Shown: piece by piece, positions 47,387-58,686 of the stretch
How positions within the stretch are numbered: position 1 is the stretch's first letter
Layout: each line of letters opens with the position of its first letter
Translations under genes and position numbers: made by a program
The notes under the pieces: generated by a model
Told to the model about the DNA's origin: nothing
Databases searched by the model: none
The model's input: the letters and a program-made list of their open reading frames with translations, nothing else
Source of the DNA: Entomomonas asaccharolytica
GTDB lineage: Bacteria > Pseudomonadota > Gammaproteobacteria > Pseudomonadales > Pseudomonadaceae
DNA length: 64,000 nt
Assembly: GCF_016653615.1 (NCBI RefSeq)
Contig: NZ_CP067393.1
Coordinates: 2,557,673 to 2,621,672 of the forward strand
Direction of reading: 5' to 3'

Positions 47387-47484
47387 GCTGTTGCTATATA
47401 ATTTTAGACGAGGCGAATGACTGAAAACAGTACAACTAGTACGGCAAAGTCATTCAACGACGTATAAAAATATAGAGCAATAGC
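47387..47484. repeat. 98-bp imperfect palindromic intergenic element
   Basis: Two arms of about 36 bases, GCTGTTGCTATATAATTTTA... and its near complement ending AGAGCAATAGC, surround a centre GTACAACTAGTAC. The arms end towards the centre in GAATGACT and AGTCATTC. It fills the gap between the SDR gene and satP and is the only copy I see here. The structure is that of a dispersed non-coding repeat (MITE-like or REP-like) or a stable RNA hairpin. Confidence 0.6.
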
Positions 47485-47494
47485 TATATATTAT

Positions 47495-48055
47495 TTATGC
47501 ACCTATTGGCAATACCGTCCTACCATATTGCTCATTGAGCACCTCCGCCATTGCTAGATAAATGGCACTAGCACCACAAATAATTCCCTCAAAACCAGCA
47601 ATTATGAGAATTGTTTTACTACCAATAATATTGCCTATTGCTAATAAAAAGAACAGTACCACTAAACTACCGAACACAAATTGTATGGTGCGATTACCAT
47701 TTAATGTACCAAAGAACATAAACAAGGTAAAAATACCCCATAGTCCTAAGTAAATACCTAAAAAGCTTGAGTCTGTTGCAGAAATAGCACCTGATAAAGG
47801 TAAATACCAAATACCTACTAATGTTAACCAAAAACATCCATAGGAAGTAAAAGCTGTAGCACCAAACGTATTACCTTTTTTATACTCCAATATCCCAGCA
47901 ATAATTTGCGCAATACCCCCATAAAAAATACCCATTGCGACAATGGCAGTTACTGCGGGGAAAAATCCTGCATTATGAATATTTAATAACACGGTGGTCA
48001 TTCCAAAACCCATTAAACCTAATGGCGCTGGATTCGCTAATGTCGTTGTTGTCAT
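47495..48055 (-). CDS. satP: acetate/succinate uptake transporter SatP (YaaH family)
   Basis: A 186-residue GPR1/FUN34/YaaH-family channel with six membrane helices and the signature [18 protein letters not shown] at the N-terminus. It moves acetate or succinate with protons. It lies just before the actP-yjcH acetate genes on the same strand, separated by a 299-base spacer, so acetate use seems to be a theme here. Confidence 0.92.
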   Translation of the reverse strand: MTTTTLANPAPLGLMGFGMTTVLLNIHNAGFFPAVTAIVAMGIFYGGIAQIIAGILEYKKGNTFGATAFTSYGCFWLTLVGIWYLPLSGAISATDSSFLGIYLGLWGIFTLFMFFGTLNGNRTIQFVFGSLVVLFFLLAIGNIIGSKTILIIAGFEGIICGASAIYLAMAEVLNEQYGRTVLPIGA

Positions 48056-48354
48056 CTTTTTTATAAACCTCTTTATTATTTTAAAAATTACTTAGTTTTT
48101 TACAATGCATCGTTATTATTTTTATCGCTGATTATATGGTTATAATCATTGATTCAGTTTATTAGATTAAAGTTTTAGATGCAATCTTTAATGATTCTAA
48201 TTAACTAAAAATAGAGGTTATAAACTATTGAAGAAGTAGAAAAAGCTCAGCAAGACAAACGTTATCACTAAAAAAAATCTTACTCAATAGGCCTAAATAA
48301 AAATACCAGAAGATGACTTCTGGTATTTTTTTATCTTTTTAATTATCAAATTAA
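48056..48354. other. satP-actP spacer
   Basis: This 299-base spacer holds the actP terminator near its right end and the satP promoter region. No gene is visible; a 13-codon open remnant near 48226 is too short to name. Confidence 0.5.
48301..48333 (-). terminator. terminator after actP
   Basis: AAAATACCAGAAG and CTTCTGGTATTTT form a perfect stem with a four-base loop and A/T runs on both sides, 22 bases after the actP stop. Confidence 0.85.
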
Positions 48355-50013
48355 TTAGTGTGAAACTGCACCACTTGCACCTATACCCGTTTGTGAACGA
48401 ATAAACTGTGGTAAGAAACGTGCACGCTCTTGATTGGCTTGGACAGATCTATCAGTCACAGAGAAAATCCACACCCCCATAAAGGCAACAAACATAGAGA
48501 ATAAAGCAGGATATTCATAAGGGAAAATTGCTTTTTCATGGCCTAATATTTGTACCCATACAGTTGGCCCTAAGATCATCAATACTACAGCTGTCGCTAA
48601 TCCTAAACCACCGCCCCAGAAAGCACCACGAGTGGTTAAGCCTTTCCAATACATTGATAAAAACAGAATAGGGAAATTACAACTAGCTGCAATCGAGAAG
48701 GCTAATCCCACCATAAAGGCAATATTTTGTTTCTCAAATAAGATACCTAATAACACAGCAACAATTCCCAATGCCAAAGTAGCTAGACGAGTTACGCGCA
48801 TTTCTGTTCTTTCACTTACATTACCATTTTTCAACACGCAAGAATAAAGGTCATGAGAAACAGCAGAAGCGCCTGCTAGTGCCAAACCTGAAACTACTGC
48901 TAAGATAGTGGCAAATGCAACAGCAGAAATAAAGCCAAGGAACAAGTCACCACCCACTGCATGAGCAAGATGTACAGCAGCCATATTATTACCACCCAAC
49001 AACTCACCTGTTGGCGTATGGAAAGCAGGGTTTGCTGTTACAAGCAGAATAGCACCAAAGCCGATAATAAAGGTTAAGATATAGAAGTAACCAATAAAGC
49101 CTGTTGCATAAAACACACTCTTACGCGCTTCTTTAGCACTACTTACGGTAAAGAAACGCATTAAAATATGTGGTAAACCTGCTGTACCAAACATTAATGC
49201 AAACGCTAAGGAGAATGCAGAAATAGGATCAGGTGCAAGTCCGCCAGGGAACATAATAGCATTACCTTTTGGATGTAACTCAATGGCACGACTAAATAAA
49301 GTACCTAAGTCAAAATTAACTGCTACCATTACCATAATTGCCATAAAGCTAGCACCAAATAACAGTAATACCGCTTTAATTATTTGTACCCAAGTAGTTG
49401 CTAACATACCGCCAAACAGCACATACAGCACCATTAAAATACCTACTAGCACCACAGCAATATGATAGTTTAGACCAAACAGTAACTCGATTAATTTACC
49501 TGCACCCACCATCTGTGCAATCAAATAAAGCGCTACCACGATTAATGAACTAAATGCTGATAAGGTTCGAATAGCACGCTGTTTAAGGCGATAAGAAGCT
49601 ACATCGGCAAAGGTAAATCGTCCTAAATTACGCAGACGTTCAGCAATCATAAATAAAATTAGTGGCCAACCTGCTAAGAAACCAATGGAATAAATTAATC
49701 CATCGTAACCAGAAGTAAACACTAACGCTGAAATACCTAAAAACGAAGCTGCTGACATAAAGTCGCCAGCAATCGCTAAACCATTCTGAAAGCCAGTGAT
49801 TTTACCTCCAGCCGTATAATGATCGGCTTTTGATGTATTCCGTTTAGCAGCCCATTTAGTAATATACAAAGTGGCTGATACAAACAGAAGAAACATTACA
49901 ATTGCGGATAAATTAAGTGGTTGTTTCTCAACCACTCCGTCAATGGTGCCAGCGGCTTGTACCATCGTTGTACACAGAAGCAGAGTACTGATCTGTAATA
50001 TTCTTGTTATCAT
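48355..50013 (-). CDS. actP: acetate/cation symporter ActP
   Basis: 552 residues of the sodium:solute symporter family: a cleavable signal ([20 protein letters not shown]), about thirteen helices, [23 protein letters not shown]-type first motif and [16 protein letters not shown]. It takes up acetate and other short monocarboxylates. The start overlaps the yjcH stop by one base, the usual yjcH-actP pair. Confidence 0.93.
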   Translation of the reverse strand: MITRILQISTLLLCTTMVQAAGTIDGVVEKQPLNLSAIVMFLLFVSATLYITKWAAKRNTSKADHYTAGGKITGFQNGLAIAGDFMSAASFLGISALVFTSGYDGLIYSIGFLAGWPLILFMIAERLRNLGRFTFADVASYRLKQRAIRTLSAFSSLIVVALYLIAQMVGAGKLIELLFGLNYHIAVVLVGILMVLYVLFGGMLATTWVQIIKAVLLLFGASFMAIMVMVAVNFDLGTLFSRAIELHPKGNAIMFPGGLAPDPISAFSLAFALMFGTAGLPHILMRFFTVSSAKEARKSVFYATGFIGYFYILTFIIGFGAILLVTANPAFHTPTGELLGGNNMAAVHLAHAVGGDLFLGFISAVAFATILAVVSGLALAGASAVSHDLYSCVLKNGNVSERTEMRVTRLATLALGIVAVLLGILFEKQNIAFMVGLAFSIAASCNFPILFLSMYWKGLTTRGAFWGGGLGLATAVVLMILGPTVWVQILGHEKAIFPYEYPALFSMFVAFMGVWIFSVTDRSVQANQERARFLPQFIRSQTGIGASGAVSH

Positions 50014-50363
50014 TATTTTATCTCCTGCATATCTTTTAGCGCTTCGACAACTTCTTGATTTAAACGATCAAAATCACCGTTGGCTTTGTAAACATAGATT
50101 CCTGAAAGAGCAATGGCTAATAAAATCAAACCAATCCCCATTGGAATTCCATAGGTGACAGAACCACCTTCGAAAATAGGTGTTCCAACAAATTTAGGTG
50201 CATAAGCTAATAGCAGAATAAAGGTACAGTAACTCCCCAACATAATACTAGACAATACCCAAGCAAAAACTGAACGTTGTCGCACCAGTTTCTCAAAGGT
50301 AACATTAGACTCAATTTTTTGATAATGCACGGAAGCATCATCATTGTGAACGACATTTGACAT
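50013..50363 (-). CDS. yjcH: DUF485 membrane protein YjcH
   Basis: 116 residues with two helices ([20 protein letters not shown] and [20 protein letters not shown]), the DUF485 pattern of YjcH, a partner of ActP. I start at ATG 50363 (MSNVVHNDD) since AGGAAAG lies just upstream; the ATG five codons earlier would overlap that site. Confidence 0.88.
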   Translation of the reverse strand: MSNVVHNDDASVHYQKIESNVTFEKLVRQRSVFAWVLSSIMLGSYCTFILLLAYAPKFVGTPIFEGGSVTYGIPMGIGLILLAIALSGIYVYKANGDFDRLNQEVVEALKDMQEIK

Positions 50364-50632
50364 ATCTACTTTCCTCATAATTATTATTATTACTATTTAA
50401 CAGTTCTTATTTTTATAGTTGCGTCTAAAGTATAGAGAGGAATATTTTGGTTGGTAACTGCTACATTAGTCCAATATTACTTAAATAATAAATTTATAAT
50501 CCTAAAACTAAATACATTTTTGAAAACTATATATTAATTAGTCTTTTATCAAGATAATCTAATAGACAACTTAATAGAAAAACGTATGATAAGTGTGCCC
50601 TACTGTATAACAATACTTATTAACTGAATAAC

Positions 50633-51784
50633 ATGACTAAAACAACTAAAATATCTCTTATCTTAGCCATCTGTGGCTTTGCCTGCTCCATCGGTTTACG
50701 TGCTTTTGACCCTGTTATTCCTGATATAGCAATAACTTATAATGTATCTATCAAAGTAGCTTCATTGTCAGCTGCTATTTTTGCTTTAGCCTATGGCTTT
50801 GGTCAATTGCTGATGGGGCCTTTGTCTGACAAGCTAGGCCGTTATCGGGTATTAACCCTTGCCATGATAATGGTGAGCTTTTTTTCATTACTTGCTTTAG
50901 TACCTAACACTTATTTTATGCTTATCCTTAGCAGGTTTGGTGCAGGATTATTTGCTTCTGCTGTTGTCGCCAGTTCACTGGCATTATTGGGGCAACTATT
51001 CTCCGCTAACAAACGAGGAGTAGTTATCGCACGTTTTATGATGGCTGTTATTACCGCCCAACTACTAGGTGCTGTGATAATGAGCCATGTTAGCCCACAC
51101 TTTGAAATTATGTTCTTAGTGCTGGCAGTATTGCCCATAATTGGATTGGTATTATTATACTCAGTACGCTATGAGCCTATTCTTAATGAACAATCACAAG
51201 GAAAACTAACAGATCATATTGGTAGTATCTTTAAACAAACACATTTACCGTTAATGGCTTTATTAGGTTTGTTAGATGGTATATTAGTGTTTGGCCCCAT
51301 CCCTTATATCTCGGTAAAACTAGCTACTTTCTCAGTCAACACTGCTATTGCAGGCTATGCAATTGCCTGCTTTGCAATAGGTGGCTTAGTGTTTGCAGTG
51401 ATTAGCCAATATCTTATTCGCTTACTAAAACAATCACAGTTTACGGTAGGTATTATTTGTTTATCCTTGGTATGGCTACTTATCGCCTATAGCTCCGTCT
51501 ATTGGCTAATATTATTGGCCATGTTTTTAGTTGGATTATCCTTTTATATTCTACACAATATGCTGCAAGTGAATGCTAGTAACTGCTATCCACCTGCTAG
51601 GGCTAGCGCAATGTCATTATTTGCCTTTGCATTTTTTTTAGGGCAAGGAACAGGCCCCATACTATTTGGTAGTTTGGTGAATTTATTTGGTCTTAATCAA
51701 AGTTTTATCATCTTTGCTTTATCAGCATTTGTGGTAGGAATAGTAAGCTGGCCGAAGCGTTATAAAATTTCAGATCAATTATAA
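50633..51784 (+). CDS. MFS drug-efflux transporter, Bcr/CflA-like
   Basis: 383 residues and twelve helices. The MFS loop-2/3 motif reads MGPLSDKLGRYRV and the N-terminus FDPVIPDIAITYNV fits drug:H+ antiporters of the Bcr/CflA or YdhP type. It would export a small molecule; the substrate is unknown. Its last six bases overlap the end of the convergent murB gene, an unusually tight 3' arrangement. Confidence 0.8.
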   Translation: MTKTTKISLILAICGFACSIGLRAFDPVIPDIAITYNVSIKVASLSAAIFALAYGFGQLLMGPLSDKLGRYRVLTLAMIMVSFFSLLALVPNTYFMLILSRFGAGLFASAVVASSLALLGQLFSANKRGVVIARFMMAVITAQLLGAVIMSHVSPHFEIMFLVLAVLPIIGLVLLYSVRYEPILNEQSQGKLTDHIGSIFKQTHLPLMALLGLLDGILVFGPIPYISVKLATFSVNTAIAGYAIACFAIGGLVFAVISQYLIRLLKQSQFTVGIICLSLVWLLIAYSSVYWLILLAMFLVGLSFYILHNMLQVNASNCYPPARASAMSLFAFAFFLGQGTGPILFGSLVNLFGLNQSFIIFALSAFVVGIVSWPKRYKISDQL

Positions 51785-52795
51785 AATTACAGGCTCTGGC
51801 TCTAATTCAATACCAAACTTTTGCTTTACGGTTGCTTGTATTTTTTGTGAGAAGGCTAAGATATCTAGCCCTGTAGCTTTTCCATAGTTCACTAGCACAA
51901 GTGCTTGTAAAGGATAAGTACCCACCTCATTATCACGTATCCCTTTTAATCCTGCCTTATCAATTAACCAACCCGCCGCTAATTTAACATGATCATTGTC
52001 ATAAGGATAAGTTACTAAATCAGGGTAGTGTTGTTGTAACTGCTTTGCCTTTTCAAGGCTAACAATCGGATTTTTAAAGAAGCTGCCAGCATTACCTATT
52101 TGCTTCGGATCAGGCAACCGCTGTTGACGTGTTTTAATTACTAAATCACTCACCTGTGCATAGCTTAATTGATCTGTTTGCTCTGGCAAACTCTGTTGTA
52201 AAGCTGCATAGCCTATATGTATCGGTGCTTTATAATCCAATTTTATTTGCACCTTGGTAATAATCCACTGCTCAGGTTGATGTTTAAATAAACTATCACG
52301 ATAACTAAAACAACATTGTTCTGTAGTAAATGTATGTAAATCACCTGTTTTTCTATGCAACGCCTGTACTAAATGACAAACATCTTTAAACTCAATGCCA
52401 TAGGCACCAATATTTTGCACGGGGGCGGCACCTACCGTACCATAGATGAGGCTTAAATTTTCTATACCGCCAAGCCCTTGTGCAACAGACCAACGCACTA
52501 ATTCATGCCAAACAACACCTGCTGCCACTTCAACAATAGCCACTGAATCTTGCTGTTTTATAATCTCTATACCTTGAGTTTGTAACAATAACACCAAGCC
52601 ATCAATATCTTTTGTAAAAACGATATTGCTGCCACCACCGATTACAGTAACCGCTAGATCATTGTTTTTTGCCCAAAGTAATGCTTGCTGTAATGTGCTA
52701 ATTTCTTTTACAACAAATAGATAACGGGCTTTAACATCTATGCCAAAGGTATTAAACGGTTTTAAGGAGACATTTTCGGCAATTGCTAAATTCAC
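51779..52795 (-). CDS. murB: UDP-N-acetylenolpyruvoylglucosamine reductase MurB
   Basis: 338 residues of the type I MurB: FAD-binding SLKPFNTFGIDVKAR and GGGSNIVF at the N-terminus, YGTVGAAPVQNIGAYG in the centre and the catalytic-serine segment GNAGSFFKNP. It completes UDP-MurNAc synthesis for peptidoglycan. It is the last gene of the leftward cluster and overlaps the phosphatase gene by four bases. Confidence 0.95.
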   Translation of the reverse strand: MNLAIAENVSLKPFNTFGIDVKARYLFVVKEISTLQQALLWAKNNDLAVTVIGGGSNIVFTKDIDGLVLLLQTQGIEIIKQQDSVAIVEVAAGVVWHELVRWSVAQGLGGIENLSLIYGTVGAAPVQNIGAYGIEFKDVCHLVQALHRKTGDLHTFTTEQCCFSYRDSLFKHQPEQWIITKVQIKLDYKAPIHIGYAALQQSLPEQTDQLSYAQVSDLVIKTRQQRLPDPKQIGNAGSFFKNPIVSLEKAKQLQQHYPDLVTYPYDNDHVKLAAGWLIDKAGLKGIRDNEVGTYPLQALVLVNYGKATGLDILAFSQKIQATVKQKFGIELEPEPVIL

Positions 52796-53250
52796 AACTG
52801 TTCCTGAATACGTTTAACAATCAAATCGCAATTTGGCTCTAATTGTTCAAACATTGCTTCAAAGTCTCGTATATCACCATAATAAGGATCTGCTACTTCT
52901 GCTTTGCGTGTATCAGCGTAATTTAAAAACAAATCAACAACCGCTGTCTTTTGTGGCATCTGTTTTAATGCGATGAGATTATTGTTATCCATGCCTAAAA
53001 TCACATCAAAACGCGCAAAATCTTCTGGCTGAATTTGTCTAGCACGCAATCCAGAAATATCATAACCTCTCGCTTTAGCTGTTTGTTGGGCTCTTTTATC
53101 AGGTGCTTCCCCTTCGTGCCAACCGCCTATTCCTGCTGAGTCGACAGTCACCTTATCAGCCAAACCTGCTTGTTTTAATTTTTGACGAAGTATGCCTTCT
53201 GCCGAAGGGGAACGACAAATATTCCCCAAACAAACCATTAAAATACGCAC
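52792..53250 (-). CDS. low-molecular-weight protein tyrosine phosphatase
   Basis: 152 residues with the catalytic P-loop VCLGNICRSP (Cys7, Arg13) and the acid loop VADPYYGD. The family removes phosphate from protein tyrosines, often on kinases that control polysaccharide export. Placed between kdsB and murB exactly as in Pseudomonas; each joint overlaps by one to four bases. Confidence 0.92.
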   Translation of the reverse strand: MRILMVCLGNICRSPSAEGILRQKLKQAGLADKVTVDSAGIGGWHEGEAPDKRAQQTAKARGYDISGLRARQIQPEDFARFDVILGMDNNNLIALKQMPQKTAVVDLFLNYADTRKAEVADPYYGDIRDFEAMFEQLEPNCDLIVKRIQEQL

Positions 53251-54017
53251 TATGCTTGTTCCACTATTTGTCTAATACGTTGTAAATCTTCCATCGTATC
53301 TACACCCGCAGGAGGTATTTCTAGCGCATCGCCCACATGGATTTTTACACCATTCCATAAGGCGCGTAATTGCTCTAGGGACTCACAACGCTCTAACCAA
53401 CAAGAACCCCAATTCACATAATCATGTAAGAAGCCTGCCCGATAAGCGTAAAGACCGATATGACGACGGAAAGGAATACCCTCAGGTAAACGTTCAGGAT
53501 TTTCTAACATCGCATCCCGAGCCCATGGCATAGGCGCACGGCTAAAGTTTAACGCATAGCCATGACAATCGGTGACTACCTTTACAAAATTAGGATTAAA
53601 TAAACCATCTAGCTCTTTAATAGGCTCAGATAAGGTTGCAATCGCTGCTTCATTAAACAACGCGAGGTTTGCAGCCACTTGGTTGATAATACTGGCAGGT
53701 ATTAAAGGTTCATCACCTTGTACATTAACCACAATATCATCATCAGCCAATCCTAACATAGTGGCTACTTCTTCTAAACGATCAGTACCTGTACGATGGT
53801 CACCACGTGTCATTAATACAGGGGCATTAAAGGCTTCACAAGCCTCTTTTATACGTGAGTCATCAGTAGCAATATAAACTTGTTTAGCGCCACTTTCTAC
53901 TGCCCGCTGCCATACATGTTGTACCATGGGTTTACCTGCTATTTCTAACAGCGGCTTGCCAGGTAAACGTGTTGATCCATAACGTGCTGGAATAACAACA
54001 ATAAAAGGGGTAGTCAT
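53250..54017 (-). CDS. kdsB: CMP-KDO synthetase KdsB
   Basis: 255 residues with [14 protein letters not shown] at the N-terminus and [11 protein letters not shown] in the middle, the nucleotide- and sugar-binding motifs of KdsB. It activates KDO with CTP for lipid A glycosylation. Overlaps the Trm112-like gene by four bases. Confidence 0.95.
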   Translation of the reverse strand: MTTPFIVVIPARYGSTRLPGKPLLEIAGKPMVQHVWQRAVESGAKQVYIATDDSRIKEACEAFNAPVLMTRGDHRTGTDRLEEVATMLGLADDDIVVNVQGDEPLIPASIINQVAANLALFNEAAIATLSEPIKELDGLFNPNFVKVVTDCHGYALNFSRAPMPWARDAMLENPERLPEGIPFRRHIGLYAYRAGFLHDYVNWGSCWLERCESLEQLRALWNGVKIHVGDALEIPPAGVDTMEDLQRIRQIVEQA

Positions 54018-54199
54018 TTAGCCAATCGCTCATCAGTCGTTAAGGTACGTGCTTCTTCAACGATCATCACAGGAATACCATCACGAATAGGATAAGCAAC
54101 ACCAGCCCCTTTGCTGATAAGTTCTGTTTTGTCTTTGCTAAGTTCCAAAGGTCCTTTACAAATAGGACAAGCCAATATGTCGAGTAAACTTTGATTCAT
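54014..54199 (-). CDS. ycaR: Trm112 / YcaR family protein
   Basis: A 61-residue protein with [16 protein letters not shown] and [11 protein letters not shown], the compact Trm112-like fold. Only the first CxxC pair is present, as in most bacterial members. It sits between lpxK and kdsB as in many gammaproteobacteria; the function is not settled. Confidence 0.88.
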   Translation of the reverse strand: MNQSLLDILACPICKGPLELSKDKTELISKGAGVAYPIRDGIPVMIVEEARTLTTDERLAK

Positions 54200-54256
54200 T
54201 CTAATAACCTCAATAGTGAGTTACTGGCAAAATTATTTGGCTTATTATAAACAGTT

Positions 54257-55252
54257 TTAGCCAACAAGCTCGCTAATTTTTTGATCAAACCATTTCACAA
54301 AAGTCGTAGAAGGCGCTGTGGCCACTTCCAAATACCACCAATGCGGCTGAGCAAAACCTTTACATTTCACCGCATCTTTCTCTGTCATAATTACAGGGTA
54401 TTGATCAGTAAAATCTAAACTAGTTTTATCAAAAACTGCGTGGTCTGCAAAAGGATGGGCAACTACTTTCCATCCCAATTGCTGCAACGTGTCAAAGAAA
54501 CGCTGTGGATTACCAATACCCGCTACAGCGTGCAGGGTTTGTTGTGGCTTAAAGTAATCCAGTGACTGTCGCTCTCCTGTTAATACATTAATTAACTGCA
54601 GAGGTTGTAACTGCATTGCATAACCATCATCATTATCTTGCTCAGCACCATTATAAATAATGGCATCTACTGCTTGTAAACGACTGGCAGGTTCGCGTAA
54701 AGGCCCCATAGGTAAACAATAACCATTACCTAATCCTCTTGCAGCATCTATCATCACTAATTCTAAATCACGGGCTAATTGATAATGCTGTAGACCATCG
54801 TCACATAAAATAATATCTATTTTTTCAGTGGCTAGTAAATGCTTGACTGCCTCAGTTCGACTGGGATCAATTACTAAGGGAACTTGAGTTCTTTTTACAA
54901 TCAATAACGGCTCATCGCCCGTTTCACTGGCTGATTGGTTTTCTGTTACACGCCATGGAAATTTAGCAGGCTTTGCGCCGTAACCACGACTCACCACTCC
55001 TACCGCTAAGCCTTTACTTCGACAGTAATCAATTAACCATAAAATCATCGGTGTTTTACCTGTTCCACCCACTGTAATATTCCCTACTACAATAATTGGA
55101 ACAGGTGCTCGATAAGCTACTTTTTTACCTGAAAGGTAATCCTCGCGACGCTTTAGTGCTTGCTTAGCATATAGTTTTGAGAATGGAGCAAGCCAATAAA
55201 AAGGCTTTCTTTGCCCATACCAAGACGCCACTAAGCTATCACTAAATGACAT
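54257..55252 (-). CDS. lpxK: tetraacyldisaccharide 4'-kinase LpxK
   Basis: 331 residues. An N-terminal membrane-associating segment is followed by P-loop [13 protein letters not shown] (about 56-68), and SRGYGAK and [12 protein letters not shown], all LpxK motifs. It adds the 4'-phosphate of lipid A at the inner membrane. The start lies one base after the exbD stop. Confidence 0.95.
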   Translation of the reverse strand: MSFSDSLVASWYGQRKPFYWLAPFSKLYAKQALKRREDYLSGKKVAYRAPVPIIVVGNITVGGTGKTPMILWLIDYCRSKGLAVGVVSRGYGAKPAKFPWRVTENQSASETGDEPLLIVKRTQVPLVIDPSRTEAVKHLLATEKIDIILCDDGLQHYQLARDLELVMIDAARGLGNGYCLPMGPLREPASRLQAVDAIIYNGAEQDNDDGYAMQLQPLQLINVLTGERQSLDYFKPQQTLHAVAGIGNPQRFFDTLQQLGWKVVAHPFADHAVFDKTSLDFTDQYPVIMTEKDAVKCKGFAQPHWWYLEVATAPSTTFVKWFDQKISELVG

Positions 55253-55253
55253 A

Positions 55254-55691
55254 TTACTGGTCAGACTCCACAGTGACTAAGCGTAATTTAGAGAAACCTA
55301 ACTGCCCTGCTGCGGACATTGCTGTAATAACTGCTTGATATTTAGCATTAGCATCGGCTGTTACTAATACTGGCAAATCCCTATCACCTTTAGACTCAGC
55401 GACTAATGCCTCACTTAATGCACCCTCTGTTGCTTGTGGCAAAACTCTGCCGTTCACGGCATATTTGCCATCATTACTAATCGTAATCTCTAAACGATCT
55501 ACATTAGTAGAGGTAATAGGATTATGTATACTTGACTCTGGAAGCTCGATAGTTAATTGATTTTCGCGAGTAAAAGTTGTTGTTACTATAAAAAATAACA
55601 AAAGCACAAAAATAATATCTATCAACGACGCTAAATTGATGAAAATCTCATCACGGGCAGCTCCATTACCCCGTCCTCTTTTAAATCTCAC
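55254..55691 (-). CDS. exbD: ExbD/TolR-type proton-channel subunit
   Basis: 145 residues: short cytoplasmic N-terminus, one helix (about 19-41) beginning [19 protein letters not shown] with the essential Asp, then a periplasmic domain. It works with ExbB as a proton-driven energiser, here in the lipid A cluster rather than beside tonB. It overlaps exbB by four bases. Confidence 0.9.
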   Translation of the reverse strand: MRFKRGRGNGAARDEIFINLASLIDIIFVLLLFFIVTTTFTRENQLTIELPESSIHNPITSTNVDRLEITISNDGKYAVNGRVLPQATEGALSEALVAESKGDRDLPVLVTADANAKYQAVITAMSAAGQLGFSKLRLVTVESDQ

Positions 55692-56395
55692 GTTGATTCG
55701 CCTCGAGCTACTGGTGCTTTACTCACTGTTTTAGTAGTTTTACGTTTTTTGGTTGGCTTAACATCTGGTGCATAGGTAGTTTCTCTTTGGTTATAACTAT
55801 CATCAATCGCATCAACCAAACGAGTAACATTTTGCTCCATTGTTACTACTAACTCATCCACTTTACGCAATAAAAAGCGATGAAAAAATACTGAAGGTAT
55901 CGCTACAATCAAACCTGTAGCAGTGGTTACTAAAGCCATAGCAATCCCACCTGCCAATTTAGATGAATCAGGTGCACCACCTGCTAAAAAAGCACTAAAA
56001 ATTTCAATAAGACCAAAAATTGTCCCCAATAATCCTAATAATGGTGTGATTGCAGCAATCGTACCCAATGTATTTAAATAGCGCTCTAAATTGTGAATAA
56101 CAAAGCCACCTGCTTCTTCAATAGCTTCTTTCATTTGTTCGCGGCCTTTATGGGCAGTGGAAAGGCCAGCCGCTAAAATTTGTCCTAGTGGAGAATCATT
56201 CCGTAATTCTTCTAAGCGTAAATGATCGATTTGACCTGATTTAAACCAAGTCCATACTTTCCCCATCAGTGGAGCAGGCGCTACTTTTGTTGTTCTTAAA
56301 ACAATCAGCCGCTCAATAATAATACCCATTGCTACAATAGAGCAAAGGATTAACGGGAACATCATGATCCCACCTGCTTTAACTAATTCCCACAC
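55688..56395 (-). CDS. exbB: ExbB/TolQ-type proton-channel subunit
   Basis: 235 residues with three membrane helices and the family core TLGTIAAITPLLGLLGTIFG and GGIAMALVTTATGLIVAIPS. The C-terminal tail is Lys/Thr-rich (KPTKKRKTTKTVSK). It forms the channel with ExbD. A 67-base spacer separates it from comEC. Confidence 0.92.
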   Translation of the reverse strand: MWELVKAGGIMMFPLILCSIVAMGIIIERLIVLRTTKVAPAPLMGKVWTWFKSGQIDHLRLEELRNDSPLGQILAAGLSTAHKGREQMKEAIEEAGGFVIHNLERYLNTLGTIAAITPLLGLLGTIFGLIEIFSAFLAGGAPDSSKLAGGIAMALVTTATGLIVAIPSVFFHRFLLRKVDELVVTMEQNVTRLVDAIDDSYNQRETTYAPDVKPTKKRKTTKTVSKAPVARGEST

Positions 56396-56462
56396 AGTTT
56401 TTACGCTCCCTTTTCAAAATGACAACTTTATCATAAGGCTAACTGATAATAATAAACTGATG

Positions 56463-58682
56463 TCATTGTTTTCGCCAAAAATATTTTGTATCACGCTGCC
56501 TGATAGCAGATTGAAATGCACCTAAATGAATCTGTAAAGCACCTGTTAATGCTGTATCTTCAACCCTAGCACCTATTTTTTGGTAACGCTCCAAACTCGC
56601 TAAACTTGGATGACCAAATGGATTTAACCACCCTCTTGAAACGATTATATACTGAGGCTTGATAGACGCTAAAAAGTTCCATGATGAACTATTCTTACTA
56701 CCATGATGGGGAGCTAATAGCCAATTAACTTGCTTATTATTTTCTGTCAACCAAGCTTGTTCAGCTTTACGAGAAATATCACCTGTTAATAACAGTTTTT
56801 CACCATTGGCTTCTACTAATAATACACAGGAAGCATCATTACCATTTTTGGCTGTAGACCATTGCCATAATGAAAACCTTACCCCATCCCACTGCCAACT
56901 ACTATTTTGACAAGGCTTAATCATTAATTCACTGGTTAATTTATTAGGCTCACCACTTATTAACACTTGAATAGCTAAACGCTTACTAATCGCTTCTAGT
57001 CCACCTGCATGATCTGTATCAACATGGGAAATGATTACTTTATCAAGCGATCTAACTCCTTGCCGCTGTAGAGAGGGAACAATAACTCTTCCTCCTAAAT
57101 TAAAATCACCAAAACTAGGCCCTGTGTCATATAACAGGCTATGATTTTTAGTTCTAACTAACACAGATAGTCCCTGCCCTACATCAAACACATTCACTTC
57201 AGCTTGATTTTCTTTGATAGTATTTGTATTAGCAAAAAATAATGGCAAACAAAAAACGATGCCAAATACTCGTAGTAAGGCACCCTTAGGTAGTAATATC
57301 AAAACCACACCTAAAAAAGCTAATACAAATGCCCACCAAGCAGGCATAGGAGCTACCCAAGCGGGCACTACCTCAGCAATAAAGGTCAAAATAATAAAAA
57401 GTAGTTTTAAAGTAGAACCTGCCAACCAGAGAAAAACAGCTCCAACATAAGGAATGTTGATAAATAATGTTCCCAATAATGCACAAGGTACAATAATAAA
57501 ACTAACCAGAGGTATTGCTATTAAATTCGCAATGGGACTAGTTAAACTGACAGGCAATAACAAAACCAATAATACGGGTATTAATCCAATAGTAATGGCC
57601 CACTGAATTTTTATGGCACTTAGCCACCAATTGTTATGGCTTAATCGACCTGAAAGTAACAATAATAAAATAGCTACAGCACTAAATGACAACCAAAATC
57701 CAGCTTGTAAACTGGCTAAAGGGTCTGCAGTAAGAACGATAGCTAAAGCCATTAAAAATGGAATTGTTACACCTAAATATCGAAATCTTAAACGCCATAA
57801 CAATACCAATGCCAACATAATACAAGCACGCTGTACAGGTACTTCGAACCCTGCCAATAAACCATAAGCTAAGGCACCTAGCATTGCTAAACCACAGGCT
57901 ATAGGTAACCATGGTAACCTTTTAGGCCACCACCCTAAACGCACTAAAGCTGCTATAAAAAAATAAAGAAAACCTGCTAACAAGGTAATGTGCTGTCCTG
58001 AAATAACCATTAAATGAACAGTGCCTGTTTCCTGTAGCACTTGCCACTGGCTTCTAGACAGTACAGAACCATCACCTAACACTAAAGCGATTAAGCCTGC
58101 TGTTTGGTTAGCGTTTAGTTGCGCTAATATTTTTTGCCGTAACTGATAACGCCAATTAATGATAGTTGAGCTTTCTTGTAAACGATAAGCTTGTTTAACT
58201 GTACCTGTGGCACCAATATGTTTAGCAGTTAACCATGCTTCATAATCAAATACATAAGGATTAACTGTACCTCTAGGGTACTTTAATCTAACTTGTAGGC
58301 GCCAATATTCCCCAGTGGCTACTTGTTCACCTTTATACCAAGTAAGCCTAATATTAGTAGGTAGCTGAATACCTTTGGCTTTAGCATTTTTTAATTGAAA
58401 ACGAACGACCTGTTCAGATTGCTCTGGCAAACCTACTACCGTACCCTCCATCCATAAGGTTTCGCCATCTAACGCTGGATTTAAACGATCATCAATGGTT
58501 TGAATCGCGCCATAACATCCCCATGCAATACCTGTTAAAAGCATGCCTAGAGGATAAAGACGCCAAGGTAACAAAGTTAGCCCTACACAAGCTAAAAAGA
58601 TACACACTGAAATAGAAGGTAATACAGGAAAAAAACGAATAGATAATAAACCAATAATAAAAGCTATTAACGCTATTTGCAT
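56463..58682 (-). CDS. comEC: DNA-uptake channel protein ComEC/Rec2
   Basis: 739 residues: an N-terminal DUF4131 part with two helices and a beta region, the ten-helix Competence domain (HLMVISGQHITLLAGF at about 225) and a C-terminal metallo-beta-lactamase domain with SHVDTDHAGGL (about 551) and LLAPHHGSKNSSS. It moves single-stranded DNA across the inner membrane. The full length and intact metal motif suggest the cell may be transformable. Confidence 0.93.
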   Translation of the reverse strand: MQIALIAFIIGLLSIRFFPVLPSISVCIFLACVGLTLLPWRLYPLGMLLTGIAWGCYGAIQTIDDRLNPALDGETLWMEGTVVGLPEQSEQVVRFQLKNAKAKGIQLPTNIRLTWYKGEQVATGEYWRLQVRLKYPRGTVNPYVFDYEAWLTAKHIGATGTVKQAYRLQESSTIINWRYQLRQKILAQLNANQTAGLIALVLGDGSVLSRSQWQVLQETGTVHLMVISGQHITLLAGFLYFFIAALVRLGWWPKRLPWLPIACGLAMLGALAYGLLAGFEVPVQRACIMLALVLLWRLRFRYLGVTIPFLMALAIVLTADPLASLQAGFWLSFSAVAILLLLLSGRLSHNNWWLSAIKIQWAITIGLIPVLLVLLLPVSLTSPIANLIAIPLVSFIIVPCALLGTLFINIPYVGAVFLWLAGSTLKLLFIILTFIAEVVPAWVAPMPAWWAFVLAFLGVVLILLPKGALLRVFGIVFCLPLFFANTNTIKENQAEVNVFDVGQGLSVLVRTKNHSLLYDTGPSFGDFNLGGRVIVPSLQRQGVRSLDKVIISHVDTDHAGGLEAISKRLAIQVLISGEPNKLTSELMIKPCQNSSWQWDGVRFSLWQWSTAKNGNDASCVLLVEANGEKLLLTGDISRKAEQAWLTENNKQVNWLLAPHHGSKNSSSWNFLASIKPQYIIVSRGWLNPFGHPSLASLERYQKIGARVEDTALTGALQIHLGAFQSAIRQRDTKYFWRKQ

Positions 58683-58686
58683 AAGA

